A DNA stretch of 64,000 nt from Salibacterium salarium (lineage in GTDB: Bacteria; Bacillota; Bacilli; Bacillales; Marinococcaceae). Where the stretch lies: assembly GCF_030813635.1 (NCBI RefSeq), contig NZ_JAUSUM010000001.1:1054001-1118000 (forward strand), read 5' to 3'. The first letter of the stretch is position 1; each line of letters begins with the position of its first letter. Shown piece after piece: positions 1 through 8,843 of this stretch. The notes beneath the pieces are model-generated. The model did not search any database. It was given only the letters and a program-made list of their open reading frames with translations, and was not told the origin of the DNA. A program made the translations under genes and the position numbers.

Positions 1-1
1 A

Positions 2-115
2 GAACGGATGGCTGAAGAGTGTGGAGACATTGCTTCTGTAGAAACAAAGCCGAAGATGGAAGGACGAAGCATGTTTTTAATGCTCGCTCCAAAATCGGAA
101 AAAGAAAGCAAGTAA
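2..115 (+). CDS. infC: Translation initiation factor IF-3, C-terminal end (partial)
   Basis: The window opens inside a reading frame whose last 37 residues end in [22 protein letters not shown]. The pattern PKMEGRxMxxxLAP is the conserved C-terminal end of IF-3, the factor that keeps the 30S subunit free and checks start codons. The next genes are rpmI and rplT, the standard infC-rpmI-rplT operon, which supports the call. The start and the operon leader lie outside the window. Confidence 0.9.
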   Translation, partial: ERMAEECGDIASVETKPKMEGRSMFLMLAPKSEKESK

Positions 116-164
116 CCCGTGAATAATAAAGCGAAAGCTTAAGTAAAACAAGGAGGAACCAATC

Positions 165-368
165 ATGCCAAAAATGAAAACTCATAGAGGTGCGGCGAAG
201 CGTTTTCGCAGAACAGGTTCAGGAAAACTAAAGCGTAGTCACGCGTTTACTAGTCACTTGTTCCGCAATAAATCTAAAGATCAAAAAAGAGATTTAAGCA
301 AGCCAGCTATGGTCGATAAAACAGACCAAAAGCGTATCGACAGCTTGTTACCAAACAGTAAATACTAA
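165..368 (+). CDS. rpmI: 50S ribosomal protein L35
   Basis: A 67-residue, very basic protein starting [15 protein letters not shown], the family signature of L35, a small protein of the large ribosomal subunit. Length is normal (about 66). A clear AAGGAGG precedes the ATG. It sits between infC and rplT with short gaps, so the three are almost certainly one transcript. In B. subtilis this operon is controlled by L20 binding its own leader upstream of infC; that region is not in the window. Confidence 0.97.
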   Translation: MPKMKTHRGAAKRFRRTGSGKLKRSHAFTSHLFRNKSKDQKRDLSKPAMVDKTDQKRIDSLLPNSKY

Positions 369-407
369 TACGAATAAATCGAATTGAAATTGAAGGAGGG
401 ATAGACG

Positions 408-764
408 ATGCCAAGAGTAAAAGGCGGTTATGTGGCGCGTCGTCGTAGGAATAAGGTACTGAAACTAGCAAAGGGTTACCAAGGTTCGAAGCACCGTTTG
501 TTTAAAACAGCACAAGAACAGGTAATGAAATCACTACAATATGCATATCGGGATCGCCGTCAACGTAAACGCGATTTCCGCAGACTTTGGATTACACGTA
601 TTAATGCCGCTGCTCGTTTGAACGGACTATCATACAGCCGTTTGATGCACGGATTGAAGCAGGCAGATATTAATATGAACCGTAAAATGCTAGCGGATTT
701 GGCTGTAAATGATGAAAAAGGATTTTCTGAGTTAGCCGATAAAGCAAAAGCTCATTTGAAATAA
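408..764 (+). CDS. rplT: 50S ribosomal protein L20
   Basis: A 118-residue basic protein, [24 protein letters not shown], typical of L20, which binds 23S rRNA early in large-subunit assembly and represses its own operon in Bacillales. The N-terminal half is a long Arg/Lys-rich helix; the C-terminal half holds the globular domain (residues about 60-118, with [16 protein letters not shown]). A GGAGGG ribosome site precedes the ATG. It is the last gene of infC-rpmI-rplT, being followed by a strong terminator. Confidence 0.97.
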   Translation: MPRVKGGYVARRRRNKVLKLAKGYQGSKHRLFKTAQEQVMKSLQYAYRDRRQRKRDFRRLWITRINAAARLNGLSYSRLMHGLKQADINMNRKMLADLAVNDEKGFSELADKAKAHLK

Positions 765-769
765 TAAAT

Positions 770-813
770 AATAAGCCCGGGAACTGTTTGATATGTTTCC
801 CGGGCTTATTTTC
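770..813 (+). terminator. Intrinsic terminator after rplT
   Basis: A perfect 14-base-pair stem (AATAAGCCCGGGAA at 770-783 pairing with 797-810) with a 13-base loop, ending in TTATTTTC. It begins 5 bases after the rplT stop and closes the ribosomal operon. Confidence 0.85.
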
Positions 814-829
814 ATAAGGAGACAGATAG

Positions 830-1132
830 ATGCTGTCATACATTTTAGGTTATATGGGGTTTATTAGTGTTTTATCGTGGCTGATTATGGGGATAGATAA
901 ACGAAATGCACGTAAACGAAGACAAAGGATAAGTGAAAAACAACTATGGTTTTTAACGATAATAGGAGGGAGTGCAGGAACTCTGCTTTCGATGTACATG
1001 TTTCGCCATAAAACGAAACATACACCATTCATTGTCGGAGTCCCATTTGTGTTACTGATACACGTGGCGCTTTTACTTTTTATCTTGTTCGGCTTGTCGG
1101 ATAAATTCTTTGATTGGACTTTTCCAGTCTAA
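830..1132 (+). CDS. ysdA: DUF1294 small membrane protein (YsdA-like)
   Basis: A 100-residue protein with three hydrophobic segments (about residues 5-21, 40-57 and 68-90) and a basic stretch KRNARKRRQRISE after the first, followed by LxxLxxxGGSxGxxLxMxxFRHKTKHxxF, the hallmark of the DUF1294 family. Its function is unknown; it is predicted to be in the membrane. The place just after rplT matches B. subtilis ysdA. The last 60 bases overlap the 3' end of the gene on the opposite strand, so the two cannot both be fully transcribed without antisense overlap. Confidence 0.85.
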   Translation: MLSYILGYMGFISVLSWLIMGIDKRNARKRRQRISEKQLWFLTIIGGSAGTLLSMYMFRHKTKHTPFIVGVPFVLLIHVALLLFILFGLSDKFFDWTFPV

Positions 1133-1471
1133 TTCTGCATGGGAATAGTGTTGACGAATTTCTTTTTCAAGAAAATTGAAATCTTGTAGTTGAAGTCCTT
1201 GTAAACGATCTTTATTTTTTACCCAAATGGAGACAAAAGTAATATCAAAAGCGTTTTCTGTAGTACCTAAATACTTTTCCCCTTCAAACATAACGCCTTT
1301 GTACGTGATAAGAAAATTTTTGCGTACATTTTTCGGTTCGTCCAGAAAGTAAAAGTTTTTCTTTTCATGGGCTAATTCTAGTTTTCGTTTAGGGTTTAAA
1401 ATGTATTTGACGACAGCATAAATCAGAATAATTAAAGCGATGAAAATGAGTGCGCGTAATAAAAGGGCCAT
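1073..1471 (-). CDS. ysdB: YsdB-like membrane-anchored protein
   Basis: A 132-residue protein with one N-terminal membrane segment (residues about 4-24, LLLRALIFIALIILIYAVVKY), then a soluble domain with no motif I can assign. Position after ysdA matches B. subtilis ysdB, which is known to belong to the sigma-W cell-envelope-stress regulon; its molecular job is unknown. A GGGAGG lies 8 bases before the ATG. A sigma-W-like promoter lies about 80 bases upstream. Its 3' end overlaps the convergent DUF1294 gene by 60 bases. Confidence 0.75.
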   Translation of the reverse strand: MALLLRALIFIALIILIYAVVKYILNPKRKLELAHEKKNFYFLDEPKNVRKNFLITYKGVMFEGEKYLGTTENAFDITFVSIWVKNKDRLQGLQLQDFNFLEKEIRQHYSHAELDWKSPIKEFIRQAEQDKK

Positions 1472-1552
1472 TCGTCACTGCCTCCCTTGTAACTTTAGTG
1501 TAGTCTGTTTTTTATTAACGTTCGAAGTATAGAAATTGTTTGCAGTATACTA

Positions 1553-1579
1553 TACGAAATATATTCATTTCTAGTTTCA
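1553..1579 (-). promoter_or_regulatory. Candidate sigma-W promoter of ysdB
   Basis: On the minus strand TGAAAC (1579-1574) is followed after 17 bases by CGTATA (starting at 1556). TGAAAC-N16/17-CGTA is the textbook sigma-W consensus. The start of ysdB is about 80 bases downstream. The match agrees with ysdB being a sigma-W gene in B. subtilis. Confidence 0.7.
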
Positions 1580-1615
1580 TTGTAATGGAAAAGATAAGAG
1601 AAGGGAAAAGATAAG

Positions 1616-2095
1616 ATGGAGCAATTATTTTCGATTCAGCGTCAATTGGATAATAAAATTTTAGAAGAACACGGCCTTCAAAGAGAAGAAGTCCGCACAG
1701 ACAAAATATTAGCGTTGCAAGTTGAAATCGGGGAACTTGCGAATGAAACACGCTGTTTCAAATATTGGAGCCGCAAACCAGCTGCGGATGAAAGGGTTAT
1801 TTTAGAGGAGTATGTAGATGGATTGCATTTTATTTTATCGCTTGGTATAGATGGAGGATGGGAAAAGGTTCCTGCTCAGCCTGCAGATAAAATGGAATCA
1901 TTGACAGAACAATTTCATGCGGTATATCAAGCTGTAGCTGTATTTAATACAAAGCAAAGTCAGGATAGTTACTTAACGTTGTTTCAAACGTATTTAAAGC
2001 TTGGGGAAATGTTAGGCTATGATGAACAGGATATTGAGACAGCGTATATGTCTAAAAATAATACAAATCATAAACGACAAAATGAAGGATATTAA
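1616..2095 (+). CDS. dUTPase of the dimeric, all-alpha family
   Basis: A 159-residue helical protein. EIGELANETRCFKYWS (about residues 37-52) and EEYVDGLHFILSLG (about 64-77) give the two acidic, metal-binding helices of the dimeric dUTPase/dCTPase family (dUTPase_2 type), which hydrolyses dUTP to dUMP and pyrophosphate and so keeps uracil out of DNA. This family is unrelated to the trimeric dUTPases. It is not linked by operon to ysdB, which is divergent. The ribosome site (GAGAAGGG) is about 10 bases from the ATG. Whether dUTP is the true substrate rather than another nucleotide is inferred from the family. Confidence 0.8.
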   Translation: MEQLFSIQRQLDNKILEEHGLQREEVRTDKILALQVEIGELANETRCFKYWSRKPAADERVILEEYVDGLHFILSLGIDGGWEKVPAQPADKMESLTEQFHAVYQAVAVFNTKQSQDSYLTLFQTYLKLGEMLGYDEQDIETAYMSKNNTNHKRQNEGY

Positions 2096-2171
2096 AAATT
2101 ATTTGAGTATCGAAACAGTTCGCTATATACTAAAATAAGGAAGTACATAATTGAAGGAGGATGTTGTAATC

Positions 2172-3260
2172 GTGTCAAATTTAGATCAAACAACGAATAT
2201 GTTAAAAGAATTGACGGATGCAAATGGTATTCCGGGTAATGAAAAAGAAGCAAGAGACGTCATGAGAGATAATATTTCACCTTACGCGGATGAAATAACC
2301 ACCGATCATTTAGGAAGCTTAATTGCCAAAAAAACTGGTAAAGCCGGTGGACCGAAGATTATGATTACCGGACATCTTGATGAAATTGGATTCATGATTA
2401 CACAAATTGATGATAAAGGCTTCTTGAAATTTCAAACAGTTGGCGGCTGGTGGAGCCAAGTTATGCTTGCTCAGCGCGTGAACATTATGACGAAAAAAGG
2501 TAATATTGTCGGTGTGATTGGTTCAAAGCCACCACATATTCTGTCAGCAGAACAACGCAAAAAGGCCGTTGAAATAAAAGACATGTTTATCGATATCGGA
2601 GCTTCCAGTAAAGAGGAAGCAGAAAACTTCGGCGTTACTCCCGGTGATTCTGTTGTACCAATTTGCGACTTTACGGTGATGAACAATGAAAAGTTGATGA
2701 TGGCAAAAGCATGGGATAATCGGATTGGTTGTGCCATTGCTATTGAAGTAATGAAGCGCCTGCAAAATGAAGAACACGCTAACGAGGTATACGGAGTCGG
2801 AGCTGTACAAGAAGAAGTCGGTTTACGGGGAGCAAAGACCGCTGCGAACAAAATCACCCCCGATATCGGTTTTGCGGTTGATGTTGGTATTGCCGGTGAT
2901 ACCCCCGGAGTAACAGAAAATGATGCAAAAGCAGAAATCGGTAAAGGTCCACAAATTTTAGTGTTTGACCGTTCTATGGTTTCACACAAAGGTTTGCGTG
3001 ACTTTGTTACGGAAACAGCGGATAAACACAATATTCCGTATCAATTTGACGCAATGAGTGGTGGTGCGACAGACGCAGGTTCGATTCATCTTTCTGGTGA
3101 AGGGGTCCCATCCCTTGCGATAACTGTTCCGACACGTTATATCCATACACATGCGGCAATCTTACATTACGATGATTTTGAACACGCTGTTCAACTTTTT
3201 GTAGAGATTGTAAAAGGATTGGATGAAGAAAAAGTAAAGTCCATTACTTTTGATGTATAA
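2172..3260 (+). CDS. ysdC: M42-family metallo-aminopeptidase (YsdC-like)
   Basis: A 362-residue cytosolic peptidase of family M42 (glutamyl aminopeptidase/endoglucanase-like), a two-metal enzyme that forms large tetrahedral complexes and trims peptides. Motifs in order: [10 protein letters not shown] (metal His and Asp), AWDNRIGC (bridging Asp), [12 protein letters not shown] (catalytic Glu-Glu), [12 protein letters not shown] (metal Asp) and [14 protein letters not shown] (metal His). I chose the GTG at 2172: a TTG at 2151 is in frame but lies inside the AAGGAGG ribosome site, 11 bases ahead of the GTG, and the shorter form matches the family length of about 361. The neighbours match the B. 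subtilis order. Confidence 0.9.
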   Translation: MSNLDQTTNMLKELTDANGIPGNEKEARDVMRDNISPYADEITTDHLGSLIAKKTGKAGGPKIMITGHLDEIGFMITQIDDKGFLKFQTVGGWWSQVMLAQRVNIMTKKGNIVGVIGSKPPHILSAEQRKKAVEIKDMFIDIGASSKEEAENFGVTPGDSVVPICDFTVMNNEKLMMAKAWDNRIGCAIAIEVMKRLQNEEHANEVYGVGAVQEEVGLRGAKTAANKITPDIGFAVDVGIAGDTPGVTENDAKAEIGKGPQILVFDRSMVSHKGLRDFVTETADKHNIPYQFDAMSGGATDAGSIHLSGEGVPSLAITVPTRYIHTHAAILHYDDFEHAVQLFVEIVKGLDEEKVKSITFDV

Positions 3261-3390
3261 GCTAGAACAAAACCACTCTTCATGAGCTTTGTCTGAACGC
3301 CGATTAGGTTACTATGCAAAAATCATTTCTTATCAATCAGTTCAGTCAATCAGGATATCAACAACTAGATGACTAATAACGGAAGTGAAA

Positions 3391-3439
3391 AAGCTGACCT
3401 CAAAAGTTTAATATTAACTTTTGAGACAGCTTCTTTTTT
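3391..3439. terminator. Convergent terminator between the M42 peptidase and sspI
   Basis: AAGCTG(A)CCTCAAAAGTT and AACTTTTGAG(A)CAGCTT form a long stem around a 7-base loop, followed by TTTTTT on the plus strand. Because the genes converge here and an A-run precedes the stem, it may work in both directions. Confidence 0.75.
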
Positions 3440-3477
3440 AAAAAGAGATGGAATGTAAGGGATAGTTTGTGGAATTG

Positions 3478-3684
3478 CTATTGCAGACCTTGGGAAATAT
3501 CGGTGATTACTTGATTTTTTTCCTCTTCACCGGCTTGTTGCCAAAACACTTCAAATAAAACACCGAGTCCGGGAAGCATTTTTTCCTCCCCGCTTTCAAC
3601 GGCGTCTTTTATTGTTGCTTCCACGTCTTCTTCGCTATGGCCTGATACATTTTGAAGTACGGCCGATCGGAGATTAAATGACAT
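3478..3684 (-). CDS. sspI: Small acid-soluble spore protein SspI
   Basis: A 68-residue protein starting [21 protein letters not shown] with [13 protein letters not shown] in the middle. This is the SspI pattern (B. subtilis SspI is 71 residues): a minor small acid-soluble protein made in the forespore under sigma-G and packed in the spore core. AGGAGG stands 8 bases from the ATG. I did not find a convincing sigma-G promoter. It marks the host as a spore former and is in the position expected beside ysdC and the rRNA methyltransferase. Confidence 0.92.
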   Translation of the reverse strand: MSFNLRSAVLQNVSGHSEEDVEATIKDAVESGEEKMLPGLGVLFEVFWQQAGEEEKNQVITDISQGLQ

Positions 3685-3794
3685 CTTCTTTTCCTCCTCA
3701 TTTGTGATAAAATAGTAAGTATCAACATATGTCGATATTTGTAGTATGACAAATAAAGAAAAATATATGTATTTTTGCCAAGCAAGGGAAGGGA

Positions 3795-4565
3795 ATGCGA
3801 TTGAACCGAATTGATTCTACGAAAAACCCGAAAGTGAAAAGTGTGAAGCGTTTATCGAAAAAAAAGTACAGAGAACGAGAACAACAATTTGTAGTGGAAG
3901 GATGGCACCTTTTAGAAGAGGTTCTCAGCCATGAGGTAACGGTGCAAGAATTGTTAATCAGCGAAAACAAAGAATTTCGCCCACATCTTGACGTTTCAGG
4001 TCTTCCTGTCACTATCGTAACAGAACAGGTAATGAATGAAATGAGTCACACCGAGACACCGCAAGGAATTCTAGCTATTTGCAGAATGCCTGATCAAAGG
4101 GATGTGTTATTGAATCAAAATAACAATTATTTGTTCGTAGATGGTGTTCAAGACCCCGGAAACCTAGGTACAATCATTCGAACGGCAGATGCAGTTGGTA
4201 TAACAGCTGTTATCCTTGGCGAAGGTACTGTAGATTCTTATAATGATAAAGTGATACGAGCAACACAAGGTTCCCTGTTTCACCTTCCTGTTATAAAAGG
4301 GGAACTCGAAGAATGGATAGACGGATGCAACAAAATGTCCATTCCTGTTTTTGGGACGGCAGTTGGCAAAGGAACTACTCATTCCGCAATCGCATCCCAA
4401 AAAGGTTTTGCTCTGTTAGTTGGTAATGAGGGAGCAGGTGTACAGGAAAAATATTTAGAAATGACCGATCAAAACATATACGTCCCGATATACGGTAACG
4501 CGGAGTCGTTGAATGTATCAGTGGCCACCGGGATTTTACTATATCACTTGAAACAAACGATATAA
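3795..4565 (+). CDS. ysgA: TrmH/SpoU-family RNA 2'-O-methyltransferase (YsgA-like)
   Basis: A 256-residue SAM-dependent methyltransferase of the SPOUT class. Residues about 1-95 form the N-terminal RNA-binding substrate domain ([17 protein letters not shown]). The catalytic knotted domain follows, with motif 1 [19 protein letters not shown], motif 2 [10 protein letters not shown] and motif 3 [18 protein letters not shown]. Family members 2'-O-methylate ribosomal RNA; the exact site cannot be told from sequence. The start at 3795 follows an AAGGGAAGGG stretch; a TTG two codons later is possible. Confidence 0.88.
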   Translation: MRLNRIDSTKNPKVKSVKRLSKKKYREREQQFVVEGWHLLEEVLSHEVTVQELLISENKEFRPHLDVSGLPVTIVTEQVMNEMSHTETPQGILAICRMPDQRDVLLNQNNNYLFVDGVQDPGNLGTIIRTADAVGITAVILGEGTVDSYNDKVIRATQGSLFHLPVIKGELEEWIDGCNKMSIPVFGTAVGKGTTHSAIASQKGFALLVGNEGAGVQEKYLEMTDQNIYVPIYGNAESLNVSVATGILLYHLKQTI

Positions 4566-4576
4566 TCGCAAACAAC

Positions 4577-4605
4577 TTGCAATGAAAAAGATTTTTTCAT
4601 ATACT
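4577..4605 (+). promoter_or_regulatory. Candidate sigma-A promoter of pheST
   Basis: TTGCAA (4577-4582), a 17-base spacer and TATACT (4600-4605). Transcription would start near 4612, shortly before the T-box leader. The -35 box is 5 of 6 and the -10 box 5 of 6. Confidence 0.5.
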
Positions 4606-4647
4606 AACACCATATCCGTTCGTTATATACTTAAATAAAAATATAAA

Positions 4648-4898
4648 AAAGGCGTGGAAAGAGAGTAGTAAGTTAGGAACCGTCATGCAGGGAGGGAATG
4701 TCATAGACTGAAAACATTCCTATCGAAAGGCTGACTGAATTCGCTCTGGAGCCGGCACTGGAAGACGCTGACGACTGTTACGTTAAAGTGCCCCGGGATT
4801 CCGTTATCGATACATCGAGTGAATCGCTGAGTGTTTTTTTGCGATTAACAAGGGTGGTACCGCGAACCTTCGTCCCTTTTGTTGGACGAGGTTTTTTT
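4648..4898 (+). promoter_or_regulatory. T-box riboswitch, phenylalanine-specific, of pheST
   Basis: The leader contains the T-box core AAGGGTGGTACCGCG (4850-4864), followed by a terminator (AACCTTCGTCC at 4865-4875 pairing with 4884-4893, then a T-run to 4898). Stem I begins with GAGAGTAGTAAG at 4661 and closes with CTCTGG near 4744-4749. Just before the closing strand, GAATTCGCTCT puts TTC, a phenylalanine codon, at 4740-4742 in the specifier-loop position. Binding of uncharged tRNA-Phe would stabilise the antiterminator and let transcription continue into pheS. Confidence 0.92.
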
Positions 4899-4932
4899 AT
4901 GTTTGTGTTTATATAAAAAGGAGGAGTCATTA

Positions 4933-5967
4933 ATGATAGAACGGCTTAAAGAGCTCGGAGACGAAGCTTTGCAAGAAATTAAGGAAGCCAACACTGTTAA
5001 GGCATTAGAAGATGTCCGAGTGAAATATTTAGGGAAAAAAGGTCCTATCACTGAAGTGTTAAGAGGAATGGGGAAATTATCTGCTGAAGAAAGACCGAAA
5101 GTCGGACAAAAAGCTAATGACGTTCGTGAACATATTCAAGAAAAGCTGGATGAAAAGTCGGCAGAGCTGGAGAAAAAGGCATTAGAAGAAAAATTACAAG
5201 CAGAATCTGTAGATGTGACGCTGCCTGGAAAGGAAATTAAACGAGGGGCCCGCCATCCATTAACAGCAGTAGTAGAAGAAATTGAGGACATATTCATTGG
5301 GTTAGGGTTTCAAGTGACGGAAGGACCGGAAGTAGAAACGGATTATTATAACTTTGAAGCGCTGAACCTGCCGCAAGAGCATCCGGCCAGGGATATGCAG
5401 GATTCGTTTTATGTAACAACAGACATGTTACTAAGAACACAAACATCTCCTGTACAGGCTCGTACGATGGAAAAACATGAAGGAAAAGGCCCTGTTAAGA
5501 TTGTATGCCCTGGTAAAGTTTATCGCCGGGATGATGATGATGCGACACACTCCCATCAATTTTTACAAATTGAGGGATTATACGTAGACCATAATATTCG
5601 TATGAGTGACTTAAAAGGAATTCTAGAAGCGTTTGTACAAAAATATTTTGGTGTTGATCGAAGCATTCGTTTGCGTCCAAGTTTCTTCCCATTTACAGAA
5701 CCTTCTGTGGAGGTTGATGTTTCGTGTGGCATATGCAAAGGAGAAGGTTGTCGCATTTGTAAACATACAGGCTGGATTGAAGTATTAGGTGCTGGAATGG
5801 TTCATCCACATGTTCTTGAAATGAGTGGCTTTGATCCAGAAGAATACAGCGGATTTGCGTTCGGTATGGGTGTGGAACGATTTGCAATGCTGAAATACGG
5901 TATTGATGATATTCGCCACTTTTACACAAACGATATTCGGTTTTTAGACCAATTTAAACGGGCTTAA
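4933..5967 (+). CDS. pheS: Phenylalanyl-tRNA synthetase alpha subunit
   Basis: A 344-residue subunit of the (alpha-beta)2 enzyme that charges tRNA-Phe. Residues about 1-90 form the coiled-coil tRNA-binding arm; the class II catalytic core follows, with [20 protein letters not shown], motif 2 [20 protein letters not shown] and motif 3 [34 protein letters not shown] is the small Cys cluster common in the bacterial form. The frame extends upstream to 4879, but AAGGAGGAG ends about 8 bases before the ATG at 4933 and the resulting length matches the family. It lies under the T-box and 14 bases before pheT. Confidence 0.96.
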   Translation: MIERLKELGDEALQEIKEANTVKALEDVRVKYLGKKGPITEVLRGMGKLSAEERPKVGQKANDVREHIQEKLDEKSAELEKKALEEKLQAESVDVTLPGKEIKRGARHPLTAVVEEIEDIFIGLGFQVTEGPEVETDYYNFEALNLPQEHPARDMQDSFYVTTDMLLRTQTSPVQARTMEKHEGKGPVKIVCPGKVYRRDDDDATHSHQFLQIEGLYVDHNIRMSDLKGILEAFVQKYFGVDRSIRLRPSFFPFTEPSVEVDVSCGICKGEGCRICKHTGWIEVLGAGMVHPHVLEMSGFDPEEYSGFAFGMGVERFAMLKYGIDDIRHFYTNDIRFLDQFKRA

Positions 5968-5981
5968 AGGAGGTTAAAGAT

Positions 5982-8402
5982 ATGTTAGTATCCTATCAAT
6001 GGTTAAAAGATTATGTAGATATAAAAGACTTAAGTGTAGAAGAAACAGCAGAGCGTTTGACGCGTGGCGGTGTAGAAGTAGACATGCTTCATCCGCGCAG
6101 TGAAGGAATTAATAATGTCGTCGTAGGATATGTAGAGTCTTGTGAGAGGCATCCTGATGCAGATAAACTAAATGTGTGCCAGGTCAATACTGGAGAACAG
6201 ACAGCGCCGATTGTGTGTGGCGCACCTAACGTAAAGGCAGGTCAAAAAGTTGCGGTGGCAAAACCTGGTGCTGTTCTTCCTGGTGGTATGAAAATTGAAA
6301 AAACAGAATTACGGGGACAAACGTCAGAAGGTATGATTTGCTCTCTGCAAGAACTTGGCATTGAACAAAAACTTGTAGCAAAAGAGTTCATGGATGGTAT
6401 TTATGTTTTCTCTGATGAGGCAGCAATCGGTTCTGATGCTGTGGCAGAACTTTCCCTTCGAGATACGGTGCTAGAACTTGACTTGACACCGAATCGGCCA
6501 GACTGCCTTAGCATTTTAGGTGTAGCTTACGAAATGGCAGCTCTCTTAGATAGAGGTGTTCAACACCCATCTGTGACTCACGGGCAAGCTGGAGAATCCG
6601 TGAAAGATTATATAGCTGTTCAAGTGGAAACGCCGAATGATAATCCATATTACGGTGCAAAAGTGATTCGCAACATTTCGGTTGGACCTTCCCCACAATG
6701 GATGCAAAACAGGTTAACAGCAGCAGGGATTAGACCTATAAACAATGTTGTAGATATTACGAATTATGTGTTAATGGAGTATGGACAACCGCTGCACGCT
6801 TTTGACTTGGATAAGTTTGGATCTTCCGACATTGTTGTACGTCGTGCTAATGCTGATGAACAAATGAAGACACTGGATGAAGAAGTACGGACATTGACAA
6901 ACGAGCATTTGGTTATAACAAATGGTGAAGAACCGGTGGCTCTTGCTGGTGTTATGGGTGGATCCTTCTCTGAAGTACAGGACGATACAACGACAGTTCT
7001 GTTAGAAGCTGCTTACTTTCAGCCGACGCGCGTTCGTAAAGCGTCAAAAGATATAGGAATTCGCAGTGAATCAAGCATCCGTTTTGAAAAAGGAATCGAC
7101 TCTGGAAGGATAGAAGAAGCAGCAGAACGTGCAGCAAAATTGTTAGAACAATATGCTGGTGGTGATGTACTGGAAGGAACTGTAGAAGTCGATCATCGTC
7201 CAACAGAAAACCCAATGATTACAACAAGCTCTGCTCAATTGAACAAATTATTAGGAATGGATTTAAAAGAAGACGACATCCTCTCCATTTTTCGACGTCT
7301 TCGTTTAGAAGCAAGAGTAGACAAGAATCATATTATTGTGGATGTGCCAACGAGACGGCCTGACCTTGAAATGGAAGTAGATCTAGCAGAGGAAGTAGCT
7401 CGTTTGTACGGCTATGATAACATTCCAACAACGCTTCCGGCTGGTACTACTACACCAGGATCGCTTTCTCCTGCTCAACAAAAAAGGAGAAAAATCCGCA
7501 GATATTTAGAAGGTTCAGGATTGCACGAAGCGATTACGTACACATTAACTTCTTCGAATCGAAGTAATAGGTTTCAACTGCAAGATGTGCCGGGAACGGT
7601 TGATGTGTCGATGCCGATGAGTGAAGACAGAAGTAAAATGAGAACCAGCTTGTTGCCTCATCTGCTTGATACCGTTCAATACAATCGTAATCGCCAATTG
7701 AATGATGTAGCGGTGTTTGAATTAGGATCTATTTTTATCGGGGAAAAAGAATCGCTTTCCAAACAACCGCACGAAAAACAAGTACTCGCTGGAGCCATTG
7801 CTGGAATGTGGGATGTGCAGCTTTGGCAGGGAGAGAAGAAAAAGACAGATTTCTTCATTGTGAAAGGGATATTGGAAGGTTTGTTTGAAGAAATCGGGCT
7901 GGCAGACCATATTCAATTTCATCGCTCGAACCATACGGAACTACATCCTGGACGAAGCGCTGATGTCTATCTGGATGGACAAACCATCGGCTTCATCGGC
8001 CAAACCCATCCGATGGTAGAAAAAGAATGGGGTATTAAAGAAACATATGTTTTCCAACTTGATGTAGATGCATTACTAGCATTTACAGCGAATGCGCTGT
8101 TTTATGAAACAATTCCACGTTACCCTTCCATTACGAGAGATATTGCGCTTGTAGTTGGGGAAGAAGTAGCAGCAGGAGACGTGCAGCAAGTTATTATAAA
8201 TGCAGGCGGTGATCTGTTACATCGTGTTTCCTTATTCGATGTATACCAAGGTGAGAATTTGAGTGATGGCCAAAAATCGCTCGCTTTTTCCCTAGTCTAC
8301 TTGGATCCAGAACGAACGTTAACGGATGAAGAGGTATCCAAAGCACATGATAATGTGTTAACACAGCTTCAAGAGCAAGTGAACGCTTCCCTCCGACAAT
8401 AA
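5982..8402 (+). CDS. pheT: Phenylalanyl-tRNA synthetase beta subunit
   Basis: An 806-residue protein of normal length. Domains in order: N-terminal residues 1-38, EMAP/OB-type tRNA-binding domain (about 40-150, GYVESCERHPDADKLNVC), B3/B4 editing domain that removes Tyr-tRNA-Phe (about 215-385, PINNVVDITNYVLMEYGQPL), B5 domain (about 405-475), the catalytically silent class II-like core (about 490-690) and the C-terminal anticodon-binding FDX-ACB domain (about 710-805, YPSITRDIALVVGEE). AAAGGAGG precedes the ATG. It forms one operon with pheS and ends at an intrinsic terminator. Confidence 0.96.
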   Translation: MLVSYQWLKDYVDIKDLSVEETAERLTRGGVEVDMLHPRSEGINNVVVGYVESCERHPDADKLNVCQVNTGEQTAPIVCGAPNVKAGQKVAVAKPGAVLPGGMKIEKTELRGQTSEGMICSLQELGIEQKLVAKEFMDGIYVFSDEAAIGSDAVAELSLRDTVLELDLTPNRPDCLSILGVAYEMAALLDRGVQHPSVTHGQAGESVKDYIAVQVETPNDNPYYGAKVIRNISVGPSPQWMQNRLTAAGIRPINNVVDITNYVLMEYGQPLHAFDLDKFGSSDIVVRRANADEQMKTLDEEVRTLTNEHLVITNGEEPVALAGVMGGSFSEVQDDTTTVLLEAAYFQPTRVRKASKDIGIRSESSIRFEKGIDSGRIEEAAERAAKLLEQYAGGDVLEGTVEVDHRPTENPMITTSSAQLNKLLGMDLKEDDILSIFRRLRLEARVDKNHIIVDVPTRRPDLEMEVDLAEEVARLYGYDNIPTTLPAGTTTPGSLSPAQQKRRKIRRYLEGSGLHEAITYTLTSSNRSNRFQLQDVPGTVDVSMPMSEDRSKMRTSLLPHLLDTVQYNRNRQLNDVAVFELGSIFIGEKESLSKQPHEKQVLAGAIAGMWDVQLWQGEKKKTDFFIVKGILEGLFEEIGLADHIQFHRSNHTELHPGRSADVYLDGQTIGFIGQTHPMVEKEWGIKETYVFQLDVDALLAFTANALFYETIPRYPSITRDIALVVGEEVAAGDVQQVIINAGGDLLHRVSLFDVYQGENLSDGQKSLAFSLVYLDPERTLTDEEVSKAHDNVLTQLQEQVNASLRQ

Positions 8403-8409
8403 ATGTTAT

Positions 8410-8444
8410 ACTCCCGCTATCGTTTTTAGGTGCGGGAGTTTTTA
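8410..8444 (+). terminator. Intrinsic terminator after pheT
   Basis: ACTCCCGC (8410-8417) pairs with GCGGGAGT (8432-8439) and is followed by a T-run. It begins 7 bases after the pheT stop. Confidence 0.85.
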
Positions 8445-8579
8445 TAATAAATGATTGCACGGCAGGCATAAGCTTCTATAACGTAACGGTTTTTGTTTCC
8501 CTTTTAAAAACATTTCCATTCTAAAATGATTCTGTTATTATAATGGATAGGTATTTTGCGAAGACAGGAGGTTTTTCCG

Positions 8580-8840
8580 GTGGAAGAAGACAAGGAAAAA
8601 CAGAGAACAACTGTTACTATTTTTGGGCAGCCTTATACGATTGTAGGAGACGAACCTTCTGAGCATGTAATAAGTGTTGCAGAACAACTTGACCAGAAAA
8701 TGCGGGAATTTAAACGTCACAACCCTTATTTAGACACATCGAGACTCGCAGTTTTAACGGCCTTGAACGTCGTTGATGATTATATGAAATTAAAACAATC
8801 TATAGAGAATAATGATAGAAATGAGAAAGAGGATAGGTAA
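8580..8840 (+). CDS. zapA: Cell division protein ZapA
   Basis: An 86-residue protein with VTIFGQPYTIVGDEPSEHV near the N terminus and a predicted C-terminal coiled-coil helix (ALNVVDDYMKLKQSIENN). ZapA binds FtsZ and promotes Z-ring assembly at midcell. The frame runs back to a TTG at 8556, but this start overlaps the AGGAGG (8566-8571); the GTG at 8580 lies 8 bases after it and gives the normal length of about 85. It is followed, 3 bases on, by cvpA, so the two are coupled. A TATAAT at 8539-8544 may be its -10 box, but I see no good -35. Confidence 0.9.
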   Translation: MEEDKEKQRTTVTIFGQPYTIVGDEPSEHVISVAEQLDQKMREFKRHNPYLDTSRLAVLTALNVVDDYMKLKQSIENNDRNEKEDR

Positions 8841-8843
8841 GTT

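Noticed and set aside
2471-3031. 186-codon open frame on the minus strand inside the M42 peptidase gene
   Set aside because: Low-quality composition (many Ser, Phe, Cys), no ribosome site, and it lies wholly opposite a strongly conserved enzyme.
4566-4647. A second gene between the rRNA methyltransferase and the T-box
   Set aside because: Only short frames without ribosome sites; the stretch is explained by the promoter.
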